A stretch of DNA of 64,000 bases, taken from NCBI GenBank assembly GCA_030683995.1, contig JAUXPH010000040.1:248001-312000 (forward strand), written 5' to 3'. This document shows positions 34,206-40,845 of the stretch, piece after piece. A program made the translations under genes and the position numbers. The first letter of the stretch is position 1. Every line of letters starts with the position of its first letter. The notes below the pieces were generated by a model that ran no database searches, was not told where the DNA came from, and saw nothing but the letters and a program-made list of their open reading frames with translations. This stretch comes from Lutibacter sp. GTDB taxonomy: Bacteria; Bacteroidota; Bacteroidia; Flavobacteriales; Flavobacteriaceae.

Positions 34206-34236
34206 TTTGTTTATTAAATTATTCTTCCTACATTTG
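34206..34236 (+). promoter_or_regulatory. Promoter of the CAP-domain lipoprotein gene
   Basis: TTTG-N19-TACATTTG, an exact match to the Bacteroidetes consensus. It predicts a start about 34243 and a 5' leader of about 168 nt that includes the 26-bp tandem repeats. Confidence 0.75.
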
Positions 34237-34286
34237 TATCATAAGAATGCAAAAAACCAAAACCCCGAAAACAATAAAAATACAAT

Positions 34287-34410
34287 AACCCCAAAACCCA
34301 AAAAAAATAAATCAACCCTAAAAGCTTAAAAAATAAATTAACCCTAAAACCCAAAAAAATAAATCAACCCCTAACGCTTAAAAAATAAATTAACCCCTAA
34401 CCCCAAAAAA
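34287..34410 (+). repeat. 26-bp tandem repeats in the 5' leader, the last unit containing the ribosome-binding/start region
   Basis: Five units beginning AACCC (at 34287, 34314, 34340, 34366 and 34392) of 26-27 bp. Odd units end CCCAAAAAAATAAATC, even units GCTTAAAAAATAAATT; the fifth unit is CCCCAAAAAAATGAAAAC and supplies the start codon of the lipoprotein gene. So the repeats look like copies of the initiation region in which ATG has become ATA. Confidence 0.85.
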
Positions 34411-34914
34411 ATGAAAACTTATGCCCCAAAATTACTCGCATTAATTCTTTTAACTACCTTATTATTTTCCTGCGCAAAAGAAGAAGACGGTGTTTACTTC
34501 AATGAAAACAGCGAAGTTGTTAACGCCAAGGTTGTTTATTCAGCTATGGAATCCGAAATCGTTAGCTTGGTAAACGCACACAGATCAAGCTTAGGCTTAA
34601 ACACCCTAAACACTTTAAACATTGTTTCGGGCGTGGCAGACGGTCATACCAATTATATGATTGAAGTTGGCCAAGTTAGCCACGACAATTTTGCACAAAG
34701 AGCCCAAACCTTAATGAATGAAGCTGGTGCAAAAACAGTGGGCGAAAATGTAGCTTACGGATTTAACACTGCTGAAGGTGTGGTTAAAGGCTGGTTAAAC
34801 AGCGAAGGCCACAGAAAAATTATTGAAAATGCAGATTATACCCACTTCGGGATATCTATGGAAAAAAGCAGTGATAACAGAAATTACTTTACAAATATTT
34901 TCATAAAAAAGTAA
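34411..34914 (+). CDS. CAP-domain (SCP/PR-1-like) lipoprotein
   Basis: A 167-residue exported protein with a lipoprotein signal (lipobox LFSC, Cys21), a short linker and a CAP domain (about 45-165). Seen: ESEIVSLVNAHRSSLGL, DGHTNYMIEVGQVSHDNF (with His residues), TVGENVAYG, VKGWLNSEGHRKIIENADYTHFGI and YFTNIF; GENVA and the GHR motif are the CAP signatures. Bacterial CAP proteins are secreted or surface-bound with unclear activities. Its control region is unusually elaborate (21-bp phased repeats, exact promoter, repeat-built leader). Confidence 0.93.
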   Translation: MKTYAPKLLALILLTTLLFSCAKEEDGVYFNENSEVVNAKVVYSAMESEIVSLVNAHRSSLGLNTLNTLNIVSGVADGHTNYMIEVGQVSHDNFAQRAQTLMNEAGAKTVGENVAYGFNTAEGVVKGWLNSEGHRKIIENADYTHFGISMEKSSDNRNYFTNIFIKK

Positions 34915-34981
34915 CCTAAAAACATATACAATTCCCCACATCAAACAGAAGTTAATTTTTAAACCCCTAAATTAAACAAAG

Positions 34982-35170
34982 ATGAAAGCAACACAATTAC
35001 AAGGAATCGAAAGTATCAACTTTTTAAAAGTTGTGAATAACAGTCTAAACAATTCAACTGATTTAACTAAAAAAGCAAACCGAATATACATCAATACTAT
35101 GATGCCTGGTTTCAATTATATCAACCAATTTGGTGAAGTTGTTACGCCACATAGATGCGCTTTACTATAA
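34982..35170 (+). CDS. Small protein of 62 residues, unknown family
   Basis: Begins MKATQLQGIESINFLKVVNN and ends EVVTPHRCALL with a single Cys four residues from the end. No signal peptide, membrane helix or double-Gly leader is visible; the N-terminal third is an amphipathic, Asn/Gln/Ser-rich segment, then a basic KKANR, then an aromatic/Asn-rich YINTMMPGFNYINQFGE. It lies 67 bp after the CAP gene, and its upstream bases (AAACCCCTAAATTAAACAAAG) resemble those before the CAP start. Base and codon use look coding. It might be a peptide precursor or a small regulator; this is inference and I do not recognise it. Confidence 0.6.
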   Translation: MKATQLQGIESINFLKVVNNSLNNSTDLTKKANRIYINTMMPGFNYINQFGEVVTPHRCALL

Positions 35171-35203
35171 TTTTCCAAATACATAGATAAAATATTAATC
35201 CGC

Positions 35204-35418
35204 GTTGTCCCCACAACGGTTTAATCAAGAGTTGTCCCCACAACGGTTTTATTTTGAAAAAAACAGTAAAGATTAAGTTCATTAAATAAAATAAAAATCA
35301 ATGTCCCCACAACGGTTTTAAAATTAAAAGCATAAAAATGGTTGTCCCCACAACGGTTTTAAAAATCAAATTTCCTTTTATTAAATAAGTAATAAGTTGT
35401 TGTTCTACAACAGTTTTA
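35204..35418 (+). repeat. Cluster of five GTTGT-CCCC-ACAAC hairpin units
   Basis: Copies start at 35204, 35231, 35300, 35341 and 35399. The unit is GTTGTCCCCACAACGGTTTT (then A); the first is followed by T-A instead, the third has AATGT for GTTGT, and the last is degenerate (GTTGTTCTACAACAGTTTTA) but keeps the GTTGT/ACAAC stem. Intervals are 27, 69, 41 and 58 bp, so spacing is irregular. The units lie between the 62-aa gene and the convergent YkgJ gene. Confidence 0.85.
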
Positions 35419-35489
35419 ACAAATAGAGATCTAAAGATCCATAACCCATCAAAGCAATCCTTTTAAAATCAGTATTGTCTTAAAAAACT

Positions 35490-35545
35490 GGGAAGCTACT
35501 AAAATATCGATTGTAAGGGGTTACAAGCGGTATTACTGGCTTCCC
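35490..35545. other. Long stem-loop with central TTGTAA-GGGG-TTACAA
   Basis: GGGAAGC (35490) pairs with GCTTCCC (35539), AATATCG (35503) with CGGTATT (35528, one G-U pair), and TTGTAA (35511) with TTACAA (35521) around a GGGG loop. The centre mirrors the hairpins just upstream but with the G-strand in the loop. There is no T-tract directly after it on either strand, so it is not a simple terminator. Confidence 0.65.
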
Positions 35546-35611
35546 TTTCTTCATTTAAAAAAGGCTCAACGCTGAAAGTTAAAAGTTCAGGTGAAAGCAA
35601 AAATAAACATT

Positions 35612-35640
35612 TAACAGTTAACGTATAAACAATTAACAGC
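35612..35640. repeat. Heptanucleotide array 3' of ykgJ-like gene (imperfect)
   Basis: TAAC words at 35612 and 35619, TAAA at 35626 and TAAC at 35634 (nearly 7-bp period) end a few bases from the YkgJ stop codon. Member of the same 7-bp family, degenerate. Confidence 0.5.
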
Positions 35641-35643
35641 CTG

Positions 35644-36141
35644 CTAAAGCGGCAATTTCTTTTTCAAAGCTTCCACAATGTTGTAGACGGCCGGACAGAT
35701 TTCCGTATTTTTCATAGATAAATCGGTGAGTTGGATAAATTTTCGTCGGTTGGTATGCGGATATTCATTGCAGGCTTTTGGACGCACATCGTAAATGGTG
35801 CACATATTGTCATTTAAATCCAAAAAAGAACAAGGGGAAGTTTTTAACACATAAAAATCATCTTGATCTCTTTCCAAATAGGTTGCAATAAATTGATGTT
35901 CTTTCATTTTTACATACTTGGCAATGCGCTGGATGTCCTTTTCCGTAAAGATAGGGCTGGTGGTTTTGCAGCAATTTCCGCAGGTTAAGCAATCCGTTCG
36001 CTTAAACTCGCTATTGTGCAATTCCTGCACCACAAAATCCAAATTGTTAGGCGTACGCTTTTTCAATTTTTCAAAATATTTTTTTGTTTCCAGGTGTTTT
36101 TCTTTCGCTAAACCCGGCAATTCTTTTAAAAACGCTTCCAT
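35644..36141 (-). CDS. YkgJ family cysteine-cluster protein
   Basis: A 165-residue cytoplasmic protein with the zinc/iron-chelating Cys cluster: CLTCGNCCKTTSPIF (residues about 56-70), SPCSFLDLNDNMCTIYDVRPKACNEYPH (quoted in parts) and ICPAVYNI. This arrangement (CxxCxxCC...CxFL..xxCxIYxxRPxxCxxYP) defines the YkgJ/UPF0153 family, thought to bind a metal; the function is not established. A promoter-like TATTTTTG is just upstream, divergent from argS. Confidence 0.9.
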   Translation of the reverse strand: MEAFLKELPGLAKEKHLETKKYFEKLKKRTPNNLDFVVQELHNSEFKRTDCLTCGNCCKTTSPIFTEKDIQRIAKYVKMKEHQFIATYLERDQDDFYVLKTSPCSFLDLNDNMCTIYDVRPKACNEYPHTNRRKFIQLTDLSMKNTEICPAVYNIVEALKKKLPL

Positions 36142-36157
36142 TTATTTAATTTATTGG

Positions 36158-36165
36158 CAAAAATA
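36158..36165 (-). promoter_or_regulatory. -7 promoter element for the YkgJ gene
   Basis: Minus strand TATTTTTG, 16 bp before the YkgJ start codon, in the 84-bp divergent spacer shared with argS. Confidence 0.4.
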
Positions 36166-36190
36166 CAATTTAAACTTTTAAAAATTATCG

Positions 36191-36198
36191 TACTTTTG
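36191..36198 (+). promoter_or_regulatory. -7 promoter element for argS
   Basis: TACTTTTG (TAnnTTTG) lies 27 bp before the ATG at 36226. It sits inside the longest open frame, which shows that the upstream ATG at 36154 is not the real start. Confidence 0.5.
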
Positions 36199-36225
36199 CT
36201 CCTTAACAGATTTCAGCAAAAAAAG

Positions 36226-37995
36226 ATGCAAAACAGTTTAGAAAACGCCATAAAAAAAGGGTTAAAAGAAATTTACGATGTCACATTGGACTCGGTGGAA
36301 TTTCAGGCAACGAACAAAGACTTTGAAGGTGATATCACCGTGGTTATTTTTGCGCTATTACGTTACATCAAAGGAAATCCTGTTGAAATTGGCACCAAAC
36401 TGGGCAACTATTTAAAAGAAAATGTACCTGAAGTTACAGATTTTAATGTGGTGAAAGGCTTTTTGAATCTGGTGATTTCCGATGAATTCTTCCTGAATGC
36501 CTTCAATGAAATTTATAAGACTCATAACTACGGATTTGTAACACCGAATCCGGCCGAAAAAGCGGTGATGGTGGAATATTCTTCCCCAAATACCAATAAA
36601 CCATTGCATTTGGGGCATATCAGAAATAATTTATTAGGCTATTCCGTGGCCGAAATTATAAAGGCTTCCGGGAAAAAAGTATATAAAACACAAATCATCA
36701 ACGACCGTGGCATCCATATTTGTAAAAGTATGCTGGCCTGGCAACGTTTTGGCAATGGCGCAACGCCGGAAAGCACCGGTTTAAAAGGAGACAAATTGGT
36801 GGGAAACTACTATGTGGCCTTCGACAAAGCTTATAAAGAAGAAATTGCCCTGTTAATTGCGGCTGGAAAAACCGAAGAAGAAGCTAAAAAACAGGCACCC
36901 ATTTTGTTGGAAGCCCAAGAAATGCTTCTTAAATGGGAAGCCGGAGATGAAGCAGTAGTTTCTCTTTGGAAAACAATGAACCAATGGGTTTATGCTGGTT
37001 TTGATCAAACCTACGCCACGCTTGGGGTAGATTTTGACAAAAATTATTACGAAAGCACGACCTATTTATTGGGAAAAGATGTGGTTACTATTGGACTTGA
37101 AAAAGGCGTTTTTTACAAAAAAGAAGATGGCTCGGTATGGATCGATTTAACCGCAGATGGTTTGGATGAAAAAATTGTTTTGCGATCGGATGGCACCGCG
37201 GTTTATATGACTCAAGATATTGGAACCGCCATTGAACGTTTTAAAGATTTTGATTTAAGTGAGCTGGTTTATACGGTTGGAAATGAGCAAGATTACCATT
37301 TTAAAGTGTTGTTTCTGATTCTTAAAAAACTGGGCTTTGAATGGGCTGATAATTTATACCATTTATCGTATGGCATGGTAGATTTACCTAGCGGAAAAAT
37401 GAAATCACGTGAAGGAACCGTGGTAGATGCCGACGATTTAATGGAAGAAATGGTAGCTACTGCCAGAAAGATTTCACAGGAATTGGGAAAACTGGAAGGC
37501 TATTCAAAACCGGAAAAAGAAGCATTGTATAAAATAATTGGCTTGGGTGCCTTAAAATACTATATTTTAAAGGTAGATCCAAAAAAACGAATTTTGTTCG
37601 ATCCTGAAGAATCTGTCGATTTTAACGGAAACACAGGTCCGTTTATCCAATACACCTATGCCCGAATTCAATCCATCATCAGAAAAGCAGATTTTGATTT
37701 TTCAGGAGAAATTTCGGCTATTTCCTTGCACGAAAAGGAACGCGAACTGATCAAACAAATTCAGCAGTTTCCTGAAATCATACAAAATGCATCCAAAAAT
37801 CACAGTCCGGCCCTGATCGCAAATTACACGTATGATTTGGTAAAAGAATACAATTCGTTGTACCAAAGTCTGCCCATTTTAGGAAGCGAAAACGAAAACG
37901 AAAAAATACTGAGAACACAACTTTCAGCAAAAGTGGGCGAAATTATTAAAGCCGCTTTTAAATTATTGGGGATTGAAGTTCCGGAAAGGATGTAA
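36226..37995 (+). CDS. argS: Arginyl-tRNA synthetase
   Basis: Class I synthetase charging tRNA-Arg. With the start at MQNSLENAIKKGL it has 589 residues, the normal size. Seen: an N-terminal Add1-like domain, the HIGH-type motif SSPNTNKPLHLGHIRNNLLG, the GIHICKSMLAW region, DGTAVYMTQDIGTAIERF, the KMSKS-like KMKSREGTVVDADDL and a C-terminal anticodon domain with GPFIQYTYARIQSI. The frame is open for 24 further codons upstream, but those encode a Leu/Ile run unlike ArgS and contain the promoter element. Confidence 0.96.
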   Translation: MQNSLENAIKKGLKEIYDVTLDSVEFQATNKDFEGDITVVIFALLRYIKGNPVEIGTKLGNYLKENVPEVTDFNVVKGFLNLVISDEFFLNAFNEIYKTHNYGFVTPNPAEKAVMVEYSSPNTNKPLHLGHIRNNLLGYSVAEIIKASGKKVYKTQIINDRGIHICKSMLAWQRFGNGATPESTGLKGDKLVGNYYVAFDKAYKEEIALLIAAGKTEEEAKKQAPILLEAQEMLLKWEAGDEAVVSLWKTMNQWVYAGFDQTYATLGVDFDKNYYESTTYLLGKDVVTIGLEKGVFYKKEDGSVWIDLTADGLDEKIVLRSDGTAVYMTQDIGTAIERFKDFDLSELVYTVGNEQDYHFKVLFLILKKLGFEWADNLYHLSYGMVDLPSGKMKSREGTVVDADDLMEEMVATARKISQELGKLEGYSKPEKEALYKIIGLGALKYYILKVDPKKRILFDPEESVDFNGNTGPFIQYTYARIQSIIRKADFDFSGEISAISLHEKERELIKQIQQFPEIIQNASKNHSPALIANYTYDLVKEYNSLYQSLPILGSENENEKILRTQLSAKVGEIIKAAFKLLGIEVPERM

Positions 37996-38374
37996 AAGCC
38001 CCCTAACCCCCGAAGGGGGAATTGATAATTGATCATTAAGATGTTGAAAACTGAGAATCTAGATTAGAAAATATAGAGAAAAGACTAAAGGAAAAAATTA
38101 GTCAATTTAGAAGGTGAGAATAAAGAAAGAATGAATTAAACCTCTAATAACAGCATTTGTGTTAGGGATTGCAGTGAAAATCCTTTTTTGATTCGCCCTT
38201 TTGGTGAATGAAAAAAGATTGTAACGAAAAGCCCGCCCCGCCAGCTGGCGGGGAACGCCCAAAATAACGTTCTATAAATTGCTGTTCTTATTAGAATTAA
38301 GTCATAAAAAATAAAAAGTGCAGTTTTATGTTCACTAACAACTGCTAATAAATAAACAATTAAACAAATAAAAC
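37996..38374. repeat. Spacer between argS and lpdA with C5-GAA-G5 element and a GGGAACGCCCA-type repeat
   Basis: Four bases after the argS stop comes GCCCCCTAA followed by CCCCCGAAGGGGG and AATT, the same element that follows the FtsX-type gene. At about 38160-38268 there is a longer dispersed element running from GTGTTAGGGATTGCAGTG to GGCGGGGAACGCCCA with an internal CCCGCC-AGCT-GGCGGG palindrome; its reverse-complement relative is at about 54850-54975. No gene is supported. Confidence 0.7.
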
Positions 38375-39763
38375 ATGAAATACGACATCATCATTTTAGG
38401 AAGTGGTCCGGGAGGATACGTTACCGCAATTAGAGCATCACAACTAGGTTTTAAAGTGGCTATTGTAGAAAAAGAAAATTTAGGCGGCATTTGTTTAAAC
38501 TGGGGTTGTATTCCTACCAAAGCCTTGTTAAAAAGCGCCCAGGTGTATGACTATTTAAAACATGTGGATGAATACGGCTTAAAAGCCGAGGCCATCGACA
38601 AAGATTTTGGCGCCGTGATTAAACGCAGCAGAAATGTGGCTGACGGTATGAGCAAAGGCGTTCAGTTTTTGATGAAGAAAAACAAAATTGAGGTTATTGA
38701 CGGTTTCGGAAAATTGAAAACCGGCAAAAAAATAGACGTGACGGATGCAGAAGGAAAAGTGACTGAGTACAGTGCCGAACATATCATTATTGCCACAGGC
38801 GCACGTTCCCGTGAACTGCCAAGTTTGCCTCAGGACGGAAAAAAAGTGATAGGATACAGAGAAGCGATGACCTTGCCTGTGCAACCTAAAAAATTGATTG
38901 TTGTGGGCTCTGGCGCTATTGGCGTTGAGTTTGCCCATTTTTACAATGCGATGGGAACAGAAGTAACCATTGTAGAGTTTTTGCCAAACTTGGTGCCGCT
39001 TGAAGATCTCGACGTTTCTAAACAATTTGAACGTTCCTTTAAAAAATCGGGTATTAAAGTCATGACCAGTTCTTCTGTGGAATCTGTTGATACTTCAGGC
39101 GATGGCGTTAAGGCTGTGGTGAAGACCAAAAAAGGTGAAGAAATATTGGAAGCCGACATTGTGCTTTCTGCTGTTGGCATTAAATCGAATATTGAAAATA
39201 TCGGACTGGAAGAAGTGGGTATTGTAACCGACCGTGATAAAATCATTGTGAATGATTTTTACCAAACCAATATTCCTGGCTATTACGCCATTGGGGATGT
39301 TGTTCCGGGTCCTGCCCTAGCGCACGTTGCTTCTGCAGAAGGTATTTCCTGCGTTGAAAAAATTGCAGGTTTGCACACCGAAGCCATTGACTACGGAAAC
39401 ATTCCGGGATGTACTTATGCAACACCAGAAATTGCAAGCGTGGGAATGACAGAGGCTCAGGCCTTGGAAAAAGGTTACGAACTTAAAATTGGAAAATTCC
39501 CGTTTTCTGCTTCAGGAAAAGCAAAAGCTGCAGGAACGCCTGATGGATTCGTAAAAGTGATTTTCGATGCAAAATATGGAGAATGGCTGGGTTGCCATAT
39601 GATTGGCGCCGGCGTTACCGATATGATTGCTGAAGCGGTTTTAGGGAGAAAATTAGAAACTACAGGACACGAAGTGCTTAAAACCATACATCCGCATCCA
39701 ACCATGAGTGAAGCTGTGATGGAAGCTGTTGCTGATGCTTATGGCGAAGTGATTCATTTGTAG
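38375..39763 (+). CDS. lpdA: Dihydrolipoyl dehydrogenase (E3)
   Basis: FAD-dependent E3 subunit of 2-oxoacid dehydrogenases and the glycine cleavage system; it reoxidises dihydrolipoamide with NAD+. The 462-residue protein shows the FAD fingerprint IILGSGPGGYVTAIRASQLG, the redox disulfide GGICLNWGCIPTKALL, the NAD-binding VVGSGAIGVEFAHFYNAMG, the second FAD motif GYYAIGDVV and the C-terminal catalytic HPHPTMSEAVMEA. It is monocistronic here, with a perfect terminator downstream. Confidence 0.96.
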   Translation: MKYDIIILGSGPGGYVTAIRASQLGFKVAIVEKENLGGICLNWGCIPTKALLKSAQVYDYLKHVDEYGLKAEAIDKDFGAVIKRSRNVADGMSKGVQFLMKKNKIEVIDGFGKLKTGKKIDVTDAEGKVTEYSAEHIIIATGARSRELPSLPQDGKKVIGYREAMTLPVQPKKLIVVGSGAIGVEFAHFYNAMGTEVTIVEFLPNLVPLEDLDVSKQFERSFKKSGIKVMTSSSVESVDTSGDGVKAVVKTKKGEEILEADIVLSAVGIKSNIENIGLEEVGIVTDRDKIIVNDFYQTNIPGYYAIGDVVPGPALAHVASAEGISCVEKIAGLHTEAIDYGNIPGCTYATPEIASVGMTEAQALEKGYELKIGKFPFSASGKAKAAGTPDGFVKVIFDAKYGEWLGCHMIGAGVTDMIAEAVLGRKLETTGHEVLKTIHPHPTMSEAVMEAVADAYGEVIHL

Positions 39764-39768
39764 TGTCG

Positions 39769-39796
39769 GTTATACGTTAAATGTTAAATGTTATTT
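39769..39796. repeat. Heptanucleotide array 3' of lpdA (4 units)
   Basis: GTTATAC, GTTAAAT, GTTAAAT and GTTATTT in perfect 7-bp register, beginning 5 bp after the lpdA stop codon. Confidence 0.8.
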
Positions 39797-39797
39797 T

Positions 39798-39839
39798 AAA
39801 AAAGACAATTTTTAATAAATTAAAAATTGTCTTTTTTTT
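39798..39839 (+). terminator. Intrinsic terminator after lpdA
   Basis: Perfect inverted repeat AAAAAAGACAATTTTTAAT / ATTAAAAATTGTCTTTTTT with a T8 tract. Confidence 0.85.
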
Positions 39840-39907
39840 ATGGTAAAAATTTGCCTGAAACCTGAAACTTGAAACTTGAAATATTAAACCAACAAAAAAC
39901 AACTAAT

Positions 39908-39937
39908 TTTGCCTTCATTTAAATTTTATTATATTTG
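39908..39937 (+). promoter_or_regulatory. Promoter of the Cys-rich lipoprotein gene
   Basis: TTTG-N18-TATATTTG, 35 bp before the start codon: a good match to the Bacteroidetes consensus. Confidence 0.65.
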
Positions 39938-39972
39938 CATATATCATCAATTCTAAAGAAAAACCAATTACT

Positions 39973-40395
39973 ATGAAGACTTTTAACATTATTTTATTTT
40001 TTGTTTTGGCCATTTCATTTTCTTGTAAAGAAGAAAAGCCAAAACCTATATTACAGGAAAACACCCAGACCGCTTCTGTGAAGCATTATATTTGCGCCAA
40101 TAAATGCGAAAACAGCGGCAGCGATGTTGCAGGCGCTTGTCTGGTCTGCAAAAATCCTTATCTGCACAATGACGCTTTTCATAGCCAGGATTTATTAAAA
40201 AACGGACCTTTAAATGTTCCTACCAATATTCAGGCGCCGGCAGCCAACACGCCAGCAGCGCCATCTCCTGCGCAAAATGCCAAAGGAATTTATCATTACA
40301 CTTGTAACAAAGGTTGCTATGGCGGATCTGGTACCGCTTCAAATTGTACAAATTGCGGAGAACCTTTAGCGCACAATCAAGTATATCACAACTAG
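39973..40395 (+). CDS. Lipoprotein with two repeated Cys/His-rich (CxxC...CxxC) units
   Basis: A 140-residue exported protein with lipobox ISFSC (Cys18). Two similar modules follow: YICANKCENSGSDVAGACLVCKNPYLHNDAFH (residues about 40-71, quoted by its key Cys and His: CxxxC...CxxC...HNxxFH) and YTCNKGCYGGSGTASNCTNCGEPLAHNQVYH (about 107-137), separated by a Pro/Ala-rich linker of about 35 residues. Each module has four Cys and a C-terminal HN..(F/Y)H, suggesting a metal site in the periplasm or on the surface. It resembles proteins annotated as heavy-metal-binding domains. The role is unknown; the next gene follows after 12 bp. Confidence 0.82.
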   Translation: MKTFNIILFFVLAISFSCKEEKPKPILQENTQTASVKHYICANKCENSGSDVAGACLVCKNPYLHNDAFHSQDLLKNGPLNVPTNIQAPAANTPAAPSPAQNAKGIYHYTCNKGCYGGSGTASNCTNCGEPLAHNQVYHN

Positions 40396-40407
40396 AAAAC
40401 AATTAAT

Positions 40408-40845
40408 ATGGCATTTTCCTTTTTAAATCTTTTAAAACCAAATAAAAACACCATCAGTATTGCCGAAATAATTTCTGAAATTGATTTCAAAGGCGGAACA
40501 AAATACGCGGAAAACAGCAATAATACAGTGTATTTGGATATTGAAGAATTGGGCGGATTTCCTTTTATCAAAACCATTATCATCGGTGATTTCTCCACAA
40601 AGATAAAACGGACCGGCTGCACGCTTTCTTTTATTTTTGAAAATGATTCTTTGGTTTTGAGTTCAGACAATAATGATGTTGAATCCAATCAAATAAAAAA
40701 CACACCGGCCTATTATACGGAAATAGATTTTGAATTAACCGAAGAAGAATCGGCTAAAATAAGCAGTGAACAAGTGCTGGAAATTCAATATACCTTTAAG
40801 GACAAAATGCTAACATTCAATCCAATTCCTACTCAAATTCAATAA
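40408..40845 (+). CDS. Conserved hypothetical protein, 145 residues
   Basis: No recognised family. The sequence starts MAFSFLNLLKPNKNTISIAEI and is a soluble, mixed alpha/beta protein with a central beta-rich part (YLDIEELGGFPFIKTIIIGDFSTKIKRTG) and an acidic C-terminal half. There is no signal peptide or membrane helix. It is 12 bp after the Cys-rich lipoprotein gene and so probably co-transcribed. Its end overlaps the convergent bshC by 17 bp. Confidence 0.7.
   Translation: MAFSFLNLLKPNKNTISIAEIISEIDFKGGTKYAENSNNTVYLDIEELGGFPFIKTIIIGDFSTKIKRTGCTLSFIFENDSLVLSSDNNDVESNQIKNTPAYYTEIDFELTEEESAKISSEQVLEIQYTFKDKMLTFNPIPTQIQ

Noticed and set aside
34147-34329. 60-codon ORF over the CAP upstream region
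   Set aside because: It reads through the operator repeats, promoter and tandem leader repeats; the composition follows the repeats.
35204-35418. CRISPR array made of GTTGTCCCCACAAC repeats
   Set aside because: Intervals are irregular (27, 69, 41, 58 bp), units are only ~20 bp, and no cas genes are near. It is a hairpin cluster.
36154-36225. Extended N-terminus of ArgS
   Set aside because: The extra 24 residues are a Leu/Ile run unlike ArgS and contain the argS promoter element; the ATG at 36226 gives the normal length.
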